Shown: piece after piece, positions 24,340-31,967 of the stretch | Layout of the letters: every line of letters starts with the position of its first letter | How positions within the stretch are numbered: position 1 is the stretch's first letter | Assembly (NCBI GenBank): GCA_900543165.1 | Contig: UQQQ01000020.1 | Span: 1-34,669, forward strand | DNA: 34,669 bases | From: an uncultured Dialister sp. | Lineage (GTDB): Bacteria > Bacillota > Negativicutes > Veillonellales > Dialisteraceae | Direction of reading: 5' to 3' | The notes under the pieces: model-generated | Told to the model about the DNA's origin: nothing | Seen by the model: only the letters and a program-made list of their open reading frames with translations | Database searches by the model: none | Made by a program: the position numbers and the translations under genes

Positions 24340-25350
24340 ATGAATAGAGAAGAACGAGTCAGAGCCGCCCTTGCCGGCAAAGAAGTCGACCGCGTACCGG
24401 TCGCTGCCTGGATGCACCTCTCCGCATTCGACCAGGATCCGATTTCCCTTGCCGAGGCAGAAGTCGACCTCACAGAAAAATATGACTTCGACTATATCAA
24501 AATGATGCCCTTCGGGCTGTACAGCACGCAGGACTTTGGAAACCAGATCACCATCTACTGTGACGCACACAAAGAACCGATTGTGAAAAAATTCGCCATT
24601 CAGAGCGAAGAAGACTACGATGCTGTCCGTGCCATCCCTGCCATTCAGGGTACCTACGGCAAGCAGATCGAATTTGCCCGCGAACTCGCAAAGCGCAGAA
24701 AAGCCGGCACGCCGATCATTCAGACCATCTTCTCGCCCTTCTCCACATTGAAAAAAATGGCTGGCGATCGCCTGCTCGAAGACATCAAGACCATCCCGAA
24801 AGCCGTCCACCATGCACTCGCTGCCATCACGGCGACCACGCTTGACTTCGTCAGCTACAACATCGATGCCGGCGTCGACGGCTTCTTCTTTGCCACGCAG
24901 AATGCCGTCCGCCCGATGCTTACCCCCGCTGAATTTCAGGAATTCGGTGCATTCTACGACCTGCAGGTCATCCGTTCCTACGCAAAGAAAACCTGGTTCA
25001 ATGTCGCTCACATCCATGGTGAAGACATTTATTTTCAGGAAATCGCAAACTACCCCATCAACTGCATCAACTGGCATGACCGCCATACCTTCCCGTCTCT
25101 GGCGGAAGCCCGTGCCCTCACAGACAAGTGCCTTTTAGCCGGCATCAAGTCCGCGCCTTATTTCGTAGATGGTGTCCTCAAGTATGACGATATCATCCTC
25201 GACGGGACGCCGGAAGAAATCACAGCGCACGTCAAGGACGCCATCGCGCAGGTGGATGGCAAAGGCCTCATCCTGGGCCCTGGCTGCGTCGTCAATCCGT
25301 CCGCGCCGGAAGAAAATCTCATGGCGCTCCGAAAAGCAGTAGAGCAATGA
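24340..25350 (+). CDS. Uroporphyrinogen decarboxylase-family protein
   Basis: This 336-residue protein has the UroD/MtaA/CmuA TIM-barrel pattern: MNREERVRAALAGKEVDRVPV at the N-terminus and LILGPGCVVNPSAPEENL near the end. It lacks the RQAGRY-type arginine motif of true HemE (here VPVAAWMHLSAFDQD), so haem synthesis is unlikely. An AHIHGED segment and the late Cys (GPGC) could bind zinc as in corrinoid methyltransferases, but the usual HxC spacing is not clear. The function is therefore open: methyl transfer or a UroD-like decarboxylase. The ATG at 24340 has AAAGGAG eight bases upstream; an upstream in-frame ATG at 24298 overlaps the -10 box and is rejected. Monocistronic. Confidence 0.85.
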   Translation: MNREERVRAALAGKEVDRVPVAAWMHLSAFDQDPISLAEAEVDLTEKYDFDYIKMMPFGLYSTQDFGNQITIYCDAHKEPIVKKFAIQSEEDYDAVRAIPAIQGTYGKQIEFARELAKRRKAGTPIIQTIFSPFSTLKKMAGDRLLEDIKTIPKAVHHALAAITATTLDFVSYNIDAGVDGFFFATQNAVRPMLTPAEFQEFGAFYDLQVIRSYAKKTWFNVAHIHGEDIYFQEIANYPINCINWHDRHTFPSLAEARALTDKCLLAGIKSAPYFVDGVLKYDDIILDGTPEEITAHVKDAIAQVDGKGLILGPGCVVNPSAPEENLMALRKAVEQ

Positions 25351-25760
25351 GAGTAACCAGGGATTAGGAATGACTAGGGACTGGTAGCTAGGGATTAGAC
25401 TAGGAGACATCAGACTCTCGTATCGTCATTTCGAGCGAAGTGAGAAATCTTTGTCATTTGCGGGACCGCCGCTTTCCCTACATGTGCCGCGCACTTCTCC
25501 GCTTTCCTCATCTGTTTTTCATGCCGTCTGTGCCCTATCCGCCCCTACGGGGCACCTTCCCCTTGAGGGGAAAGCTGACGATACGAGGGAAACCTGCTAT
25601 CAAGAGACCTTCGGGCATCGCCCCGTTTCGTCATCCTGAGCGGCGAGAAACGTCGTAGGTGAGATAACGAATGCCAGAACAGCTGCGACCTGAGCCATCG
25701 ATCTCGGCGAAGCCGCCACCACAATCCCGAACCCTGAACCTTGAACCTTGAACCTCACCT
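25351..25760. repeat. Mosaic intergenic repeat
   Basis: No gene is visible in this stretch. It has GGGATTAGGAATGACTAGGG, GGTAGCTAGGGATTAG, TCTCGTATCGTCATTTCGAG continuing GCGAAGTGAGAAATC (25420-25450), CCCCTACGGGGCACC and CCCCTTGAGGGGAAAG hairpins (about 25551-25575), TTCGGGCATCGCCCC, TCGTCATCCTGAGCGGCGAG, TCGGCGAAGCCGCCACCAC and runs of CCTGAACC/CTTGAACC to 25756. Several modules match other gaps, but the order is less regular. Confidence 0.75.
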
Positions 25761-25799
25761 AAAAACCGCTGTCCGAAACCATTCGGACAGCGGTTTTTT
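25761..25799 (-). terminator. Terminator of the symporter gene
   Basis: A perfect 17-bp inverted repeat (25761-25777 with 25782-25798, loop ACCA) has five A on one side and six T on the other, so it can end transcription from both directions. It abuts the symporter stop codon. Confidence 0.92.
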
Positions 25800-27080
25800 C
25801 TATTCGTGATTCAATTTCCCTTTCAGATCATGATCCGTCATCGCGCAGACGCAGGAGTCAGACCAGACATTCTCTGCCGTCTCGATCATATCGATGATGG
25901 TGTAAATCGGAAGGATGAGCCCCATGATGCCGATCGGCGCGCCGATACCGCTCATGAGAGAGAGCGTCAGGAAGTAGCATCCCATCGGTACGCCTGCATT
26001 GCCGACAGCGGCGAGTACTGCGACGATGAGCCATGTGAGCATGGTCGTCATCGAAAGCTCGATCCCCGCATTCTGCATGACGAAGAGCGAAGTGATCAGT
26101 ATGAAGGCTGCGCATCCGTTCATGTTGATGGTCGTGCAGATCGGAAGTACGAAGCGGGAAACCGCTGGATCCGCTTTAAGATTCTTCTCTGCCGAGGCCA
26201 ACGTGACAGGGAGTGTGCCCGCCGAGCTCTTGGTGAAGAGAGCGACCGCAATGGCAGGAGACATTTTCTTGAAAACATCGATCGGATTCAGTCCGCGAGC
26301 TAAGAGGAAGAGCGGCAGGATAAGGAAGAACTGGATACCATTGCTGGCCATGATGACGAGCGTGTATTTCCCGAGCGCCCCTACGATGACCCCTGCTTCG
26401 ATCTGGGCAGAGAGCTGACCGGCAAAAGCCAGAATGCCGACAGGAAGAATGGCGAGAAGCGCTTTGATCAGCGTAAAGAGGAGCTCCTGAAAACCAAAGA
26501 TGCCCTTCAGGAGGACTTCGCGATTCTCCGTCTTCGGCATGAAGGCAAGCCCGAGGCCGAAGGAGGCTGCGATCAGCATGACAGCAAGTACATTGCCGGA
26601 CAGGAATGGCTGCAGAATGTTATTCGGAATGACATTCAGGATGTGGTCATAATAGGTGACCGTTCCCAGCTTCTGCGGCACGCTCGAAGCCCCTGCACTT
26701 GCCAGATCGGTCGGCAGATTTCCCGGCGTCACCCAGAGATACATCGCAAGCCCGATGCCCGCTGCAAAGACGGTGGTAAGAAGCGTATAAACAACTGCGT
26801 GTGCAAAAATGCGGCCGGTTTCCTTCTTGCCGCCGAGAGCAGCCAGTGTCGTGATGACAGCGAGCGCGATCGTCGGTACCGCGATGAACTGGAACAAACG
26901 GGTGAAGATCGTCGCGATAAAATTAAAGAGCTCATTCAAAGGCTTGATCCCAAGCCAGCCCAAGGCAGCCCCCACGACCAATGCCAGAATCCAGAGAACA
27001 AACTGCCGTCCCTGCTTCTTGGTCTGGTGCTCTTTCAGCACGCTCTGTGCTAAATTTTTGACATCCTCATTTTTATTCAT
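25800..27080 (-). CDS. Dicarboxylate/amino acid:cation symporter (DAACS family)
   Basis: This 426-residue secondary transporter has about eight membrane helices plus re-entrant loops. Family features are the serine-rich hairpin (KSSAGTLPVTLASAE), the NMNG motif (TTINMNGCAAFI), VGNAGVPMGCYF in the second hairpin and the late helix Asp (YTIIDMIETAENVWSD). DAACS members import glutamate, aspartate, C4-dicarboxylates, serine/threonine or cystine with Na+ or H+; the sequence does not settle which. The T-box-like leader upstream indicates an amino acid. The ATG at 27080 has AGGAGGAAATTGAT. Monocistronic. Confidence 0.9.
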   Translation of the reverse strand: MNKNEDVKNLAQSVLKEHQTKKQGRQFVLWILALVVGAALGWLGIKPLNELFNFIATIFTRLFQFIAVPTIALAVITTLAALGGKKETGRIFAHAVVYTLLTTVFAAGIGLAMYLWVTPGNLPTDLASAGASSVPQKLGTVTYYDHILNVIPNNILQPFLSGNVLAVMLIAASFGLGLAFMPKTENREVLLKGIFGFQELLFTLIKALLAILPVGILAFAGQLSAQIEAGVIVGALGKYTLVIMASNGIQFFLILPLFLLARGLNPIDVFKKMSPAIAVALFTKSSAGTLPVTLASAEKNLKADPAVSRFVLPICTTINMNGCAAFILITSLFVMQNAGIELSMTTMLTWLIVAVLAAVGNAGVPMGCYFLTLSLMSGIGAPIGIMGLILPIYTIIDMIETAENVWSDSCVCAMTDHDLKGKLNHE

Positions 27081-27189
27081 ATCAATTTCCTCCTATGGCG
27101 ATCTATGAAAAAGAGTACAGAAACGGCTTGTATGGATGCAGCAATGCCCGCGAAACATGGCTCACAGGGAAGGCGCTTCATTTCAGGCA

Positions 27190-27441
27190 ACAAAAAAGCC
27201 CTTCCTCCCCCATGGGACGAAAGACTCGTGATTCTCACCCAATTTCACCGCTGCGTCACCGCATCGGCCTCTCTAAGTCCAAGCAGACTCTGATCCTGTA
27301 ACGGGAATCCCCGGAAGAGCCTACTTCATTTCGGTCTCCTGGCTCTGAAACGCACTTCAGCAAAGTTTCTCTGTCCGCTTGCACTGTCCGGACTCGCTAA
27401 GAGAAGAAATCCCTGCGTACTCTTTTTCTTCATCGCTTATT
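27190..27441 (-). promoter_or_regulatory. T-box-like leader of the symporter gene
   Basis: The roughly 250-base leader shows a T-box layout. At the base of stem I there is AAAGAGTACGC, a kink-turn-like AGTA, pairing with TGCGTTTC. The upper stem has an AGCGAG bulge. Further elements are GAAGTAGGCTCTTCCGG and CCCGTTACAGG, and then TTGGGTGAGAATCACGAG followed by TTTCGTCCC. The last part can form a terminator with GGGGAGGAAGGGCT and six T (27192-27230). The antiterminator bulge is TGAGAATCACG rather than the usual TGGNACCGCG. The specifier loop includes AAACTTTGCTGAAG; AAC (Asn) or ACT (Thr) are the best candidates, but I cannot decide. Confidence 0.7.
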
Positions 27442-27447
27442 GGACAT

Positions 27448-27476
27448 ACTATAGCATGGATAAAGGAACGTGTCAA
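27448..27476 (-). promoter_or_regulatory. Promoter of the T-box leader / symporter
   Basis: On the minus strand TTGACA (27471-27476), a 17-bp spacer and TATAGT (27448-27453) form a near-consensus promoter. Start of transcription is expected near 27441. A leader of about 360 bases to the symporter start follows. Confidence 0.85.
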
Positions 27477-27492
27477 ATTTCTCTAAAAAAAA

Positions 27493-27539
27493 TTCCAGGA
27501 AAACGCTGGTTCAATCGCAGAATCTGTGTTTCCCTGGAA
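27493..27539. other. Unassigned hairpin between the divergent symporter and mscL promoters
   Basis: Arms TTCCAGGAAAAC and GTTTCCCTGGAA pair over 11 bp (with one bulge) around a 23-base loop. It lies between the symporter promoter and mscL. There is no T-run on either side to suggest a terminator. No ORF or known RNA is recognisable. Confidence 0.35.
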
Positions 27540-27689
27540 AGCACGGGCCTCTTTCCTCTATGTCCCTCATTTCAGAGTCTCTCCTATTTTTGCGACTCGC
27601 TATTTTTATACTCTTCCCAACGTTCCTTCACTTATGGTAAGATATAGAAAATAATCTTTTTATTTCTGTTAGAAGGGAGACGTTCCCTC

Positions 27690-28118
27690 ATGGGTATGCT
27701 CAAAGAATTCAAAGACTTTGCCCTTCGCGGCAATGTGGTAGACATGGCAGTCGGTGTCGTCATCGGCGCTGCATTCGGAAAAATCGTTTCTTCTCTGGTC
27801 AGCAATGTCATCATGCCCCCGCTGGGCTACCTTCTGGGCGGTATCGATTTCTCCAGCCTTTTCATCACCTTAGGCGGCGCCCCTGTCTCCACGCTCGCAG
27901 AAGCGAAAGAGCTCGGCGTCCCGGTCATCGCCTATGGAGAATTTCTGAATGCAGTCATTGATTTCCTGATCATTGCTTTCGTTATCTTTATCACCATCAA
28001 GCAGATCAATCACTTCTTCCCGAAAGCTCCGCCAAAGGAAATCAGAAAATGCCCCTACTGCAAAGAAGCGATCGCAGATGATGCGACCCGCTGCCCGCAC
28101 TGCACGGCACAGCTCTGA
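27690..28118 (+). CDS. mscL: Large-conductance mechanosensitive channel with C-terminal zinc ribbon
   Basis: This 142-residue channel opens under membrane tension to release solutes during hypo-osmotic shock; it forms a pentamer. The N-terminal helix and first membrane helix (FKDFALRGNVVDMAVGVVIGAAFGKIVSSLV) are highly conserved; the second helix is FLNAVIDFLIIAFVIFITIK. The usual C-terminal bundle is replaced or followed by a zinc ribbon, CPYCKEAIADDATRCPHC (two CxxC pairs, near residues 120-140). The ATG at 27690 has AGAAGGGAGA upstream. Its own unit ends with tandem terminators. Confidence 0.96.
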   Translation: MGMLKEFKDFALRGNVVDMAVGVVIGAAFGKIVSSLVSNVIMPPLGYLLGGIDFSSLFITLGGAPVSTLAEAKELGVPVIAYGEFLNAVIDFLIIAFVIFITIKQINHFFPKAPPKEIRKCPYCKEAIADDATRCPHCTAQL

Positions 28119-28136
28119 CACGTCTCTTTCGCCAGC

Positions 28137-28184
28137 AAAGGCGGTGTGACCAAACTGTATGTTTTGTCACACCGCCTTTTTACA
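28137..28184 (+). terminator. First terminator after mscL
   Basis: Arms AAAGGCGGTGTGAC and GTCACACCGCCTTT with a 15-base loop, followed by T-runs, lie about 18 bp after the mscL stop codon. Confidence 0.85.
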
Positions 28185-28207
28185 TTCGCTTTCCCTATGA
28201 AACGCCT

Positions 28208-28233
28208 AAAGCCTCCCCGAAGGGAGGCTTTTT
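28208..28233 (+). terminator. Second terminator after mscL
   Basis: AAAGCCTCCC, CGAA tetraloop and GGGAGGCTTT, followed by TTAG, form a compact hairpin. It may back up the first terminator. From here to the rubredoxin stop codon at 28385 I see only A/T-rich sequence with a weak ATTGTT...AACAAT dyad near 28354-28386. Confidence 0.75.
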
Positions 28234-28384
28234 AGAGGTGTTTGGAGTTGTTGAGAAAGATTTGTAACAATGAGTGGAATCATCGCGGCCAATGGTGATT
28301 TCCTTTTGTTTACGATTCTATATTACCTCAAATCGTCCTCATTGTCAAGTATTGTTTATTGCTTTCGGAAACAATAATTAACAA

Positions 28385-28549
28385 TCATCCTTCGTAAACT
28401 TCAAATTCATCCTTGCCGGCGCCGCAGACCGGGCATACATAGTCTGCCGGCAGATCTTCAAACTTGGTTCCCGGGGCGATGCCATTGTCCGGATCGCCTT
28501 TGGCTTCATCGTAAATCCATCCGCATACCGTGCATACATACTTTTTCAT
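28385..28549 (-). CDS. Rubredoxin
   Basis: This 54-residue single-iron redox protein has the full rubredoxin pattern: CTVCG at residues 6-10 and CPVCG at 39-43 coordinate Fe(Cys)4. The conserved aromatic core is present (Tyr4, WIYD, FEDLPADYVCP), and the C-terminus is EFEVYEG. Rubredoxins carry single electrons in the cytoplasm of anaerobes, often to peroxide or superoxide reductases or rubrerythrin. The ATG at 28549 has AAAGGAGGGAACGACT upstream. It is monocistronic, with a long leader of about 155 bases. No obvious redox partner is adjacent. Confidence 0.96.
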   Translation of the reverse strand: MKKYVCTVCGWIYDEAKGDPDNGIAPGTKFEDLPADYVCPVCGAGKDEFEVYEG

Positions 28550-28631
28550 AGTCGTTCCCTCCTTTGGGAAAACTCACAGTTCAGACGCATGGCGACTTCC
28601 CTGCAGGAAGGAAATGCCGGTTCGCTCGCAG

Positions 28632-28661
28632 CTTTCGATTTTACAAGAGTGAAATCGAAAG
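28632..28661 (-). promoter_or_regulatory. Perfect hairpin in the rubredoxin leader
   Basis: CTTTCGATTT (28632-28641) and AAATCGAAAG (28652-28661) are a perfect 10-bp inverted repeat with a 10-base loop, midway between the promoter and start codon. There is no T-run; it could stabilise the 5' end or bind a regulator. Confidence 0.45.
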
Positions 28662-28712
28662 TGATCGGATCCGTATTTCTCTTCCTTCTATATTTACATT
28701 TCTCTATATAGT

Positions 28713-28740
28713 ATTATATCACAATATTCATATAGTTCAA
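28713..28740 (-). promoter_or_regulatory. Promoter of the rubredoxin gene
   Basis: On the minus strand TTGAAC (28735-28740), a 16-bp spacer and TATAAT (28713-28718) in A/T-rich surroundings. It faces away from the tRNA-Leu promoter 50 bp to its right. Confidence 0.72.
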
Positions 28741-28790
28741 TATCGAATGATATGTTTTTTCCCTCGCAAAAAGTCATCTCCTCGCCCCCA

Positions 28791-28819
28791 TTGACCAAAA
28801 GGTCCTGACCTTATATAAT
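28791..28819 (+). promoter_or_regulatory. Promoter of tRNA-Leu
   Basis: TTGACC (28791-28796), a 17-bp spacer and TATAAT (28814-28819) lie 16 bp before the mature tRNA 5' end. The spacing and near-consensus boxes fit a stable RNA promoter. Confidence 0.88.
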
Positions 28820-28835
28820 AGGTATCGCAAGCCAT

Positions 28836-28919
28836 GCGAGCGTGGCGGAATTGGTAGACGCACAGGATTTAGGATCCTGCGCCTTGTGCATGGGGGTTCG
28901 AGTCCCTTCGCTCGCACCA
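28836..28919 (+). tRNA. tRNA-Leu (anticodon UAG)
   Basis: An 84-nt class II tRNA. The acceptor stem GCGAGCG pairs with CGCTCGC, discriminator A, and CCA is encoded. The anticodon stem CAGGA/TCCTG closes the loop TTTAGGA, giving anticodon TAG. The D-loop has GAATTGGTAGACGC, the variable arm is long, and the T-loop is TTCGAGT. It reads CUA and CUG/CUN leucine codons. It is transcribed alone. Confidence 0.97.
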
Positions 28920-28951
28920 AAAAAGCACTGTGGATCTCACAGTGCTTTTTT
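28920..28951 (+). terminator. Terminator after tRNA-Leu
   Basis: AAAAAGCACTGTG and CACAGTGCTTTTTT form a 13-bp stem with a T-run directly after the CCA end. The A-run on the left also lets it serve the convergent alcohol dehydrogenase gene. Confidence 0.93.
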
Positions 28952-28985
28952 ATTGGCAGTCACCTTTTTCGCTAAAGCCGATCTC

Positions 28986-30155
28986 TCAGAAATTTACAAT
29001 CTTCCCATAGTAAGCGCATTCGAGGATCTTTGCCATAGCTTCCGCATCTGCCTCACGCGGGTTCTCCGGAGTGCAGGCATCAAGGACGGCATTCTTTGCA
29101 ATGGCATCCTTCTTGGCAAGGTACAGCTCCTCAGGCACCCCATAGTCTTTGAGTGTCAGCGGGATGTCCATCTTCTGATTCAGTTTCTGGATGGCTTCCT
29201 CATAAGAAATGACAAGTTGTGCATCGGTGCGTCCCGGAAGGCCGGCCACGCGGGCGAGGTCGGCATAGCGCGAAAGGCAGGCTTTCTTGTTGAACTGGAT
29301 GACATACGGCATCAGGATGGCATTCGCACACCCATGCGGGATATGGAAGACGGCACCGATCTTATGCGCGAGAGAATGTGTGATCCCCAGAAGGCCATTC
29401 GAGAAGGCCATGCCGGCAAGGCACTGCGCGATATGCATTTTGCCTCTGGCTTCCTTGTCTCCATGATACGACTCTACGATGTTGTCAAAAATATCGGAGA
29501 CAGCCTGCTTGGAGAGTGGTTCCGTGAAACCATTCGCAAACTTCGACACATAGGACTCGGTCGCATGTGTCAGCGCGTCCATGCCTGTATGCGCGGTGAG
29601 TTTCTTCGGCATGGTGGCCGGGATGTCAAGGTCAAGGATGGCTAGATCCGGCGTCAGGTTGAAATCAGCGAGCGGATACTTGATGCCTGTCGAGTAGTCC
29701 GTGATGACCGAGAAGGCCGTGACTTCTGTCGCAGTCCCCGATGTGGATGGGATCGCGACAAAGATCGCCTTCTGACGAAGCGGCGGCAAAGAGAATGGCT
29801 TTTTGATCTCATCGAATGTCAGATTCGGATATTCATAGAAGACCCACATGGCCTTGGCTGCATCGATCGGTGAACCGCCGCCGATCGCCACGATCACGTC
29901 CGGCTGGAATTCTTCCATCAGCTTCGCGCCCTTCTGCACTTCTTCGATGGACGGATCAGGTGTGATACCTTCGAGCGTATAGGTAGCAAGTCCTGCGTCC
30001 TTCAGCACTTTTTCCGTCTTCTGAAGGAAACCGCCTGCCCGCATGGAATGACCACCGGTGCAAATGAAAGCTTTCTTGTGACCTTTCAGCAAAGACAGCT
30101 CATCAATGGCTCCATGACCACAATAAATATCTCTAGGTAATGTGAAACGGAACAT
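28986..30155 (-). CDS. Iron-containing alcohol dehydrogenase
   Basis: This 389-residue group III dehydrogenase oxidises or reduces primary alcohols/aldehydes with NAD(P)H. It shows the dinucleotide motif GGGSPIDAAKAMW, PSTSGTATEVT, and the metal ligands in GMDALTHATESYVS (Asp and His) and ITHSLAHKIGAVFHIPHG (two His). The full length is normal. Similar enzymes act as butanol, 1,3-propanediol or lactaldehyde dehydrogenases; the substrate cannot be told from sequence alone. The ATG at 30155 has AAAGGAGGAGTCACT. Upstream (30183-30215) are GGTGACC and GATCACC units that form short dyads and may be an operator or repeat fragments. Confidence 0.94.
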   Translation of the reverse strand: MFRFTLPRDIYCGHGAIDELSLLKGHKKAFICTGGHSMRAGGFLQKTEKVLKDAGLATYTLEGITPDPSIEEVQKGAKLMEEFQPDVIVAIGGGSPIDAAKAMWVFYEYPNLTFDEIKKPFSLPPLRQKAIFVAIPSTSGTATEVTAFSVITDYSTGIKYPLADFNLTPDLAILDLDIPATMPKKLTAHTGMDALTHATESYVSKFANGFTEPLSKQAVSDIFDNIVESYHGDKEARGKMHIAQCLAGMAFSNGLLGITHSLAHKIGAVFHIPHGCANAILMPYVIQFNKKACLSRYADLARVAGLPGRTDAQLVISYEEAIQKLNQKMDIPLTLKDYGVPEELYLAKKDAIAKNAVLDACTPENPREADAEAMAKILECAYYGKIVNF

Positions 30156-30694
30156 AGTGACTCCTCCTTTATATATTTGAAATGGTGACCGATCACCGGT
30201 GACCAGAGACCGATCACATCCTCTCTCTGCTTATAGTATACACTCTTCTGGACAAACTGGAACATGTATGCTCATTTGATATGAAGGAAGCATTGGAAAT
30301 GAGTTAAAATCATGAATCAATCCGTCTATTCACCAGCCTAGTGAGATTGGCTGCAAAAGCTAAGCGCCGAAATCAGCGCCCAGTCCCTGATCATCAGTCA
30401 CTAGTATTGCAATTTGTCAACTTTTAGACTTAGTTAGAAGTGAGAGGTGGCGGAAGGGAGCGCACAATTCATATAGCGCCCCAATACCTCTCATTTTATA
30501 TAAGAGCTGATTTGCTGGATTTGCTGATTGATATAAAATTTCACGGCGCTTTCAAATTTTATGCGCCGTACTTTCACTCCTAACTCCTAACTCCTCACTT
30601 GATCTGGAAGTCGACTTAAGGAAACGCAACACTAGCCACCCGTTCCGCTATCACGTATAATAGAAGGAAACGGAAAACGGGAAAGGAATCACTT
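30156..30694. repeat. Intergenic region with mosaic repeat fragments
   Basis: After the dehydrogenase upstream dyads (GGTGACCGATCACCGGTGAC, from about 30184) the gap has no gene. Mosaic modules appear at about 30377-30405 (CCCAGTCCCTGATCATCAGT), the GGCGCTTTC...ATGCGCCG hairpin (30543-30571) and CACTCCTAACTCCTAACTCC (30575-30595). Between them is unique A/T-rich sequence. Confidence 0.65.
30656..30661 (+). promoter_or_regulatory. -10 box of the CsoR-type gene
   Basis: TATAAT lies 34 bp upstream of the start codon. A clear -35 is not visible. CsoR-family repressors often control their own promoter, but I find no convincing G-tract operator here. Confidence 0.5.
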
Positions 30695-31069
30695 ATGGAA
30701 GACGCGAAACATACCACTTTTGTCCACGATCATGGCGACGGACATGTCCACACCCATGTGATCGGGCACACCCATGACGGACATCATCACAATCACAGCC
30801 ATACGCATGACCCGCAGAAGATCAAAGCAATCATGAATCGGATTTCCAAATCCATCGGCCATATGGAGTCAATCAAGAAGATGCTCGAAAACCAGCGGGA
30901 CTGCGCCGATGTCCTGATCCAGCTCGCCGCGGTGCGCGCGGAGATCAATAATACCGGCAAGCTCCTCCTGAAGGAGCATATGGAGCACTGCATCGTAGAA
31001 GCGGTGCAGGAGAATGACCAGGAGGCCATCACGCGCATGAACCAGGCGATCGATATGTTCATGAAATAA
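30695..31069 (+). CDS. Metal-sensing repressor, CsoR/RcnR family, with His-rich N-terminus
   Basis: This 124-residue protein has a His-rich first 40 residues (14 His in patterns such as HDHGDGHVHTHV and DGHHHNHSHTHD) joined to an all-alpha CsoR-like DNA-binding core. The core has the metal triad C70-H95-C99 (spacing 25 and 4), which matches the Cu(I) site of CsoR rather than the HCHH site of RcnR. The family represses metal export or detox genes and releases DNA on metal binding. The N-terminal His tract suggests nickel, cobalt, zinc or copper buffering and is unusual for the family. Start has AAAGGAATCACTT. It is convergent with the ABC operon. Confidence 0.88.
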   Translation: MEDAKHTTFVHDHGDGHVHTHVIGHTHDGHHHNHSHTHDPQKIKAIMNRISKSIGHMESIKKMLENQRDCADVLIQLAAVRAEINNTGKLLLKEHMEHCIVEAVQENDQEAITRMNQAIDMFMK

Positions 31070-31081
31070 TATATGAACCTT

Positions 31082-31127
31082 AAAAAGCGCGGATGCCATC
31101 GGATGAGGGTGGCGTCCGCGCTTTTTT
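31082..31127. terminator. Bidirectional terminator between the CsoR-type gene and the ABC operon
   Basis: AAAAAGCGCGGATGCC and GGCGTCCGCGCTTTTTT pair over about 15 bp with one mismatch around a 13-base loop. A-runs and T-runs on both sides suit termination of the two convergent units. Confidence 0.88.
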
Positions 31128-31131
31128 GCTT

Positions 31132-31887
31132 TTATCCTACGCCAGCGGCTTCGAGCAAACGGCGAGTATAGCTGTCCTTCGGATGGCGCAGGATTTCTTC
31201 TACAGCTCCCTGCTCGACGCATATTCCCTGGTGCATGATGAGGAGCGTGTCACAAAACTGCTCCATGAGCGCGATGTCATGACTGACGAAGAGAAACGAA
31301 AGCCGTTTCTCTTTTTTTAATGCAATCAAAAGCTCTACGATATCCTGCTCCGCCAAGGGATCCAAAGCGCTGGTCATTTCATCGCAGACAAGGATCTCCG
31401 GCTTCAGCACGATCGCTCTTGCGATGGCAGCCCGCTGACATTCGCCGCCGCTGACTTCGTGCGGTTTTTTCGCGAGGATCTTCCAAGGAAGCAGGCATGC
31501 CTCCGCGGCCTGCCTGACGTTTTGCTCCGCAGCCGCCCCTTGGACGCCCTGCTCTGACAGCCCTTCCCTGATGCTCTCCTCCAGTGTCCAGCGCGGGTCA
31601 AAAGATTCGCGAGGCATCTGAAAAATCATCTGCAGTTGCTCCCAGAGATGACGCAGTCCCTCTTTCCCCTCTAAAGGGCTTCCATGGAACAGGAGCTTTC
31701 CTTCGGAAGGTAAGAGCAGCCCCGCCGCCATCCTCGCCAGCGTACTTTTTCCGGAGCCGGAGGCTCCCGCGATGCCAAGGGCTGTCCCTTTTTGCAAAGT
31801 GAAGCTGACCTCATGCACGGCTTCGATGGTCTGACCTTTCTTTTGAAATCTTCGGGTGAGGCCCCGCCCTTCCAGTAGAATCTCCAT
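31132..31887 (-). CDS. ABC transporter ATP-binding protein, DppF/NikE-like
   Basis: This 251-residue ATPase has Walker A (GASGSGKST), signature (VSGGECQRAAIARAI), Walker B (ILVCDEMTSALDP) and the switch His (VSHDIALM). The C-terminal HPKDSYTRRLLEA is typical of the second ATPase of oligopeptide/nickel importers. The ATG at 31887 with GGGAG upstream is preferred; longer in-frame starts would overlap the preceding gene. It lies 80 bp after the first ATPase gene. Confidence 0.88.
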   Translation of the reverse strand: MEILLEGRGLTRRFQKKGQTIEAVHEVSFTLQKGTALGIAGASGSGKSTLARMAAGLLLPSEGKLLFHGSPLEGKEGLRHLWEQLQMIFQMPRESFDPRWTLEESIREGLSEQGVQGAAAEQNVRQAAEACLLPWKILAKKPHEVSGGECQRAAIARAIVLKPEILVCDEMTSALDPLAEQDIVELLIALKKEKRLSFLFVSHDIALMEQFCDTLLIMHQGICVEQGAVEEILRHPKDSYTRRLLEAAGVG

Positions 31888-31967
31888 GACGTCTCCCGTC
31901 CAATGCATGGTAAGAAAATGCTGATAAAATGCCCGTACCTGCGGCAGAGATTTCATCCCCAAAGAAA

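Noticed and set aside
27190..27441. Lysine riboswitch as an alternative to a T-box
   Set aside because: The conserved lysine-riboswitch core segments are missing, while kink-turn, AG-bulge and TTTCGTCCC terminator elements fit a T-box.
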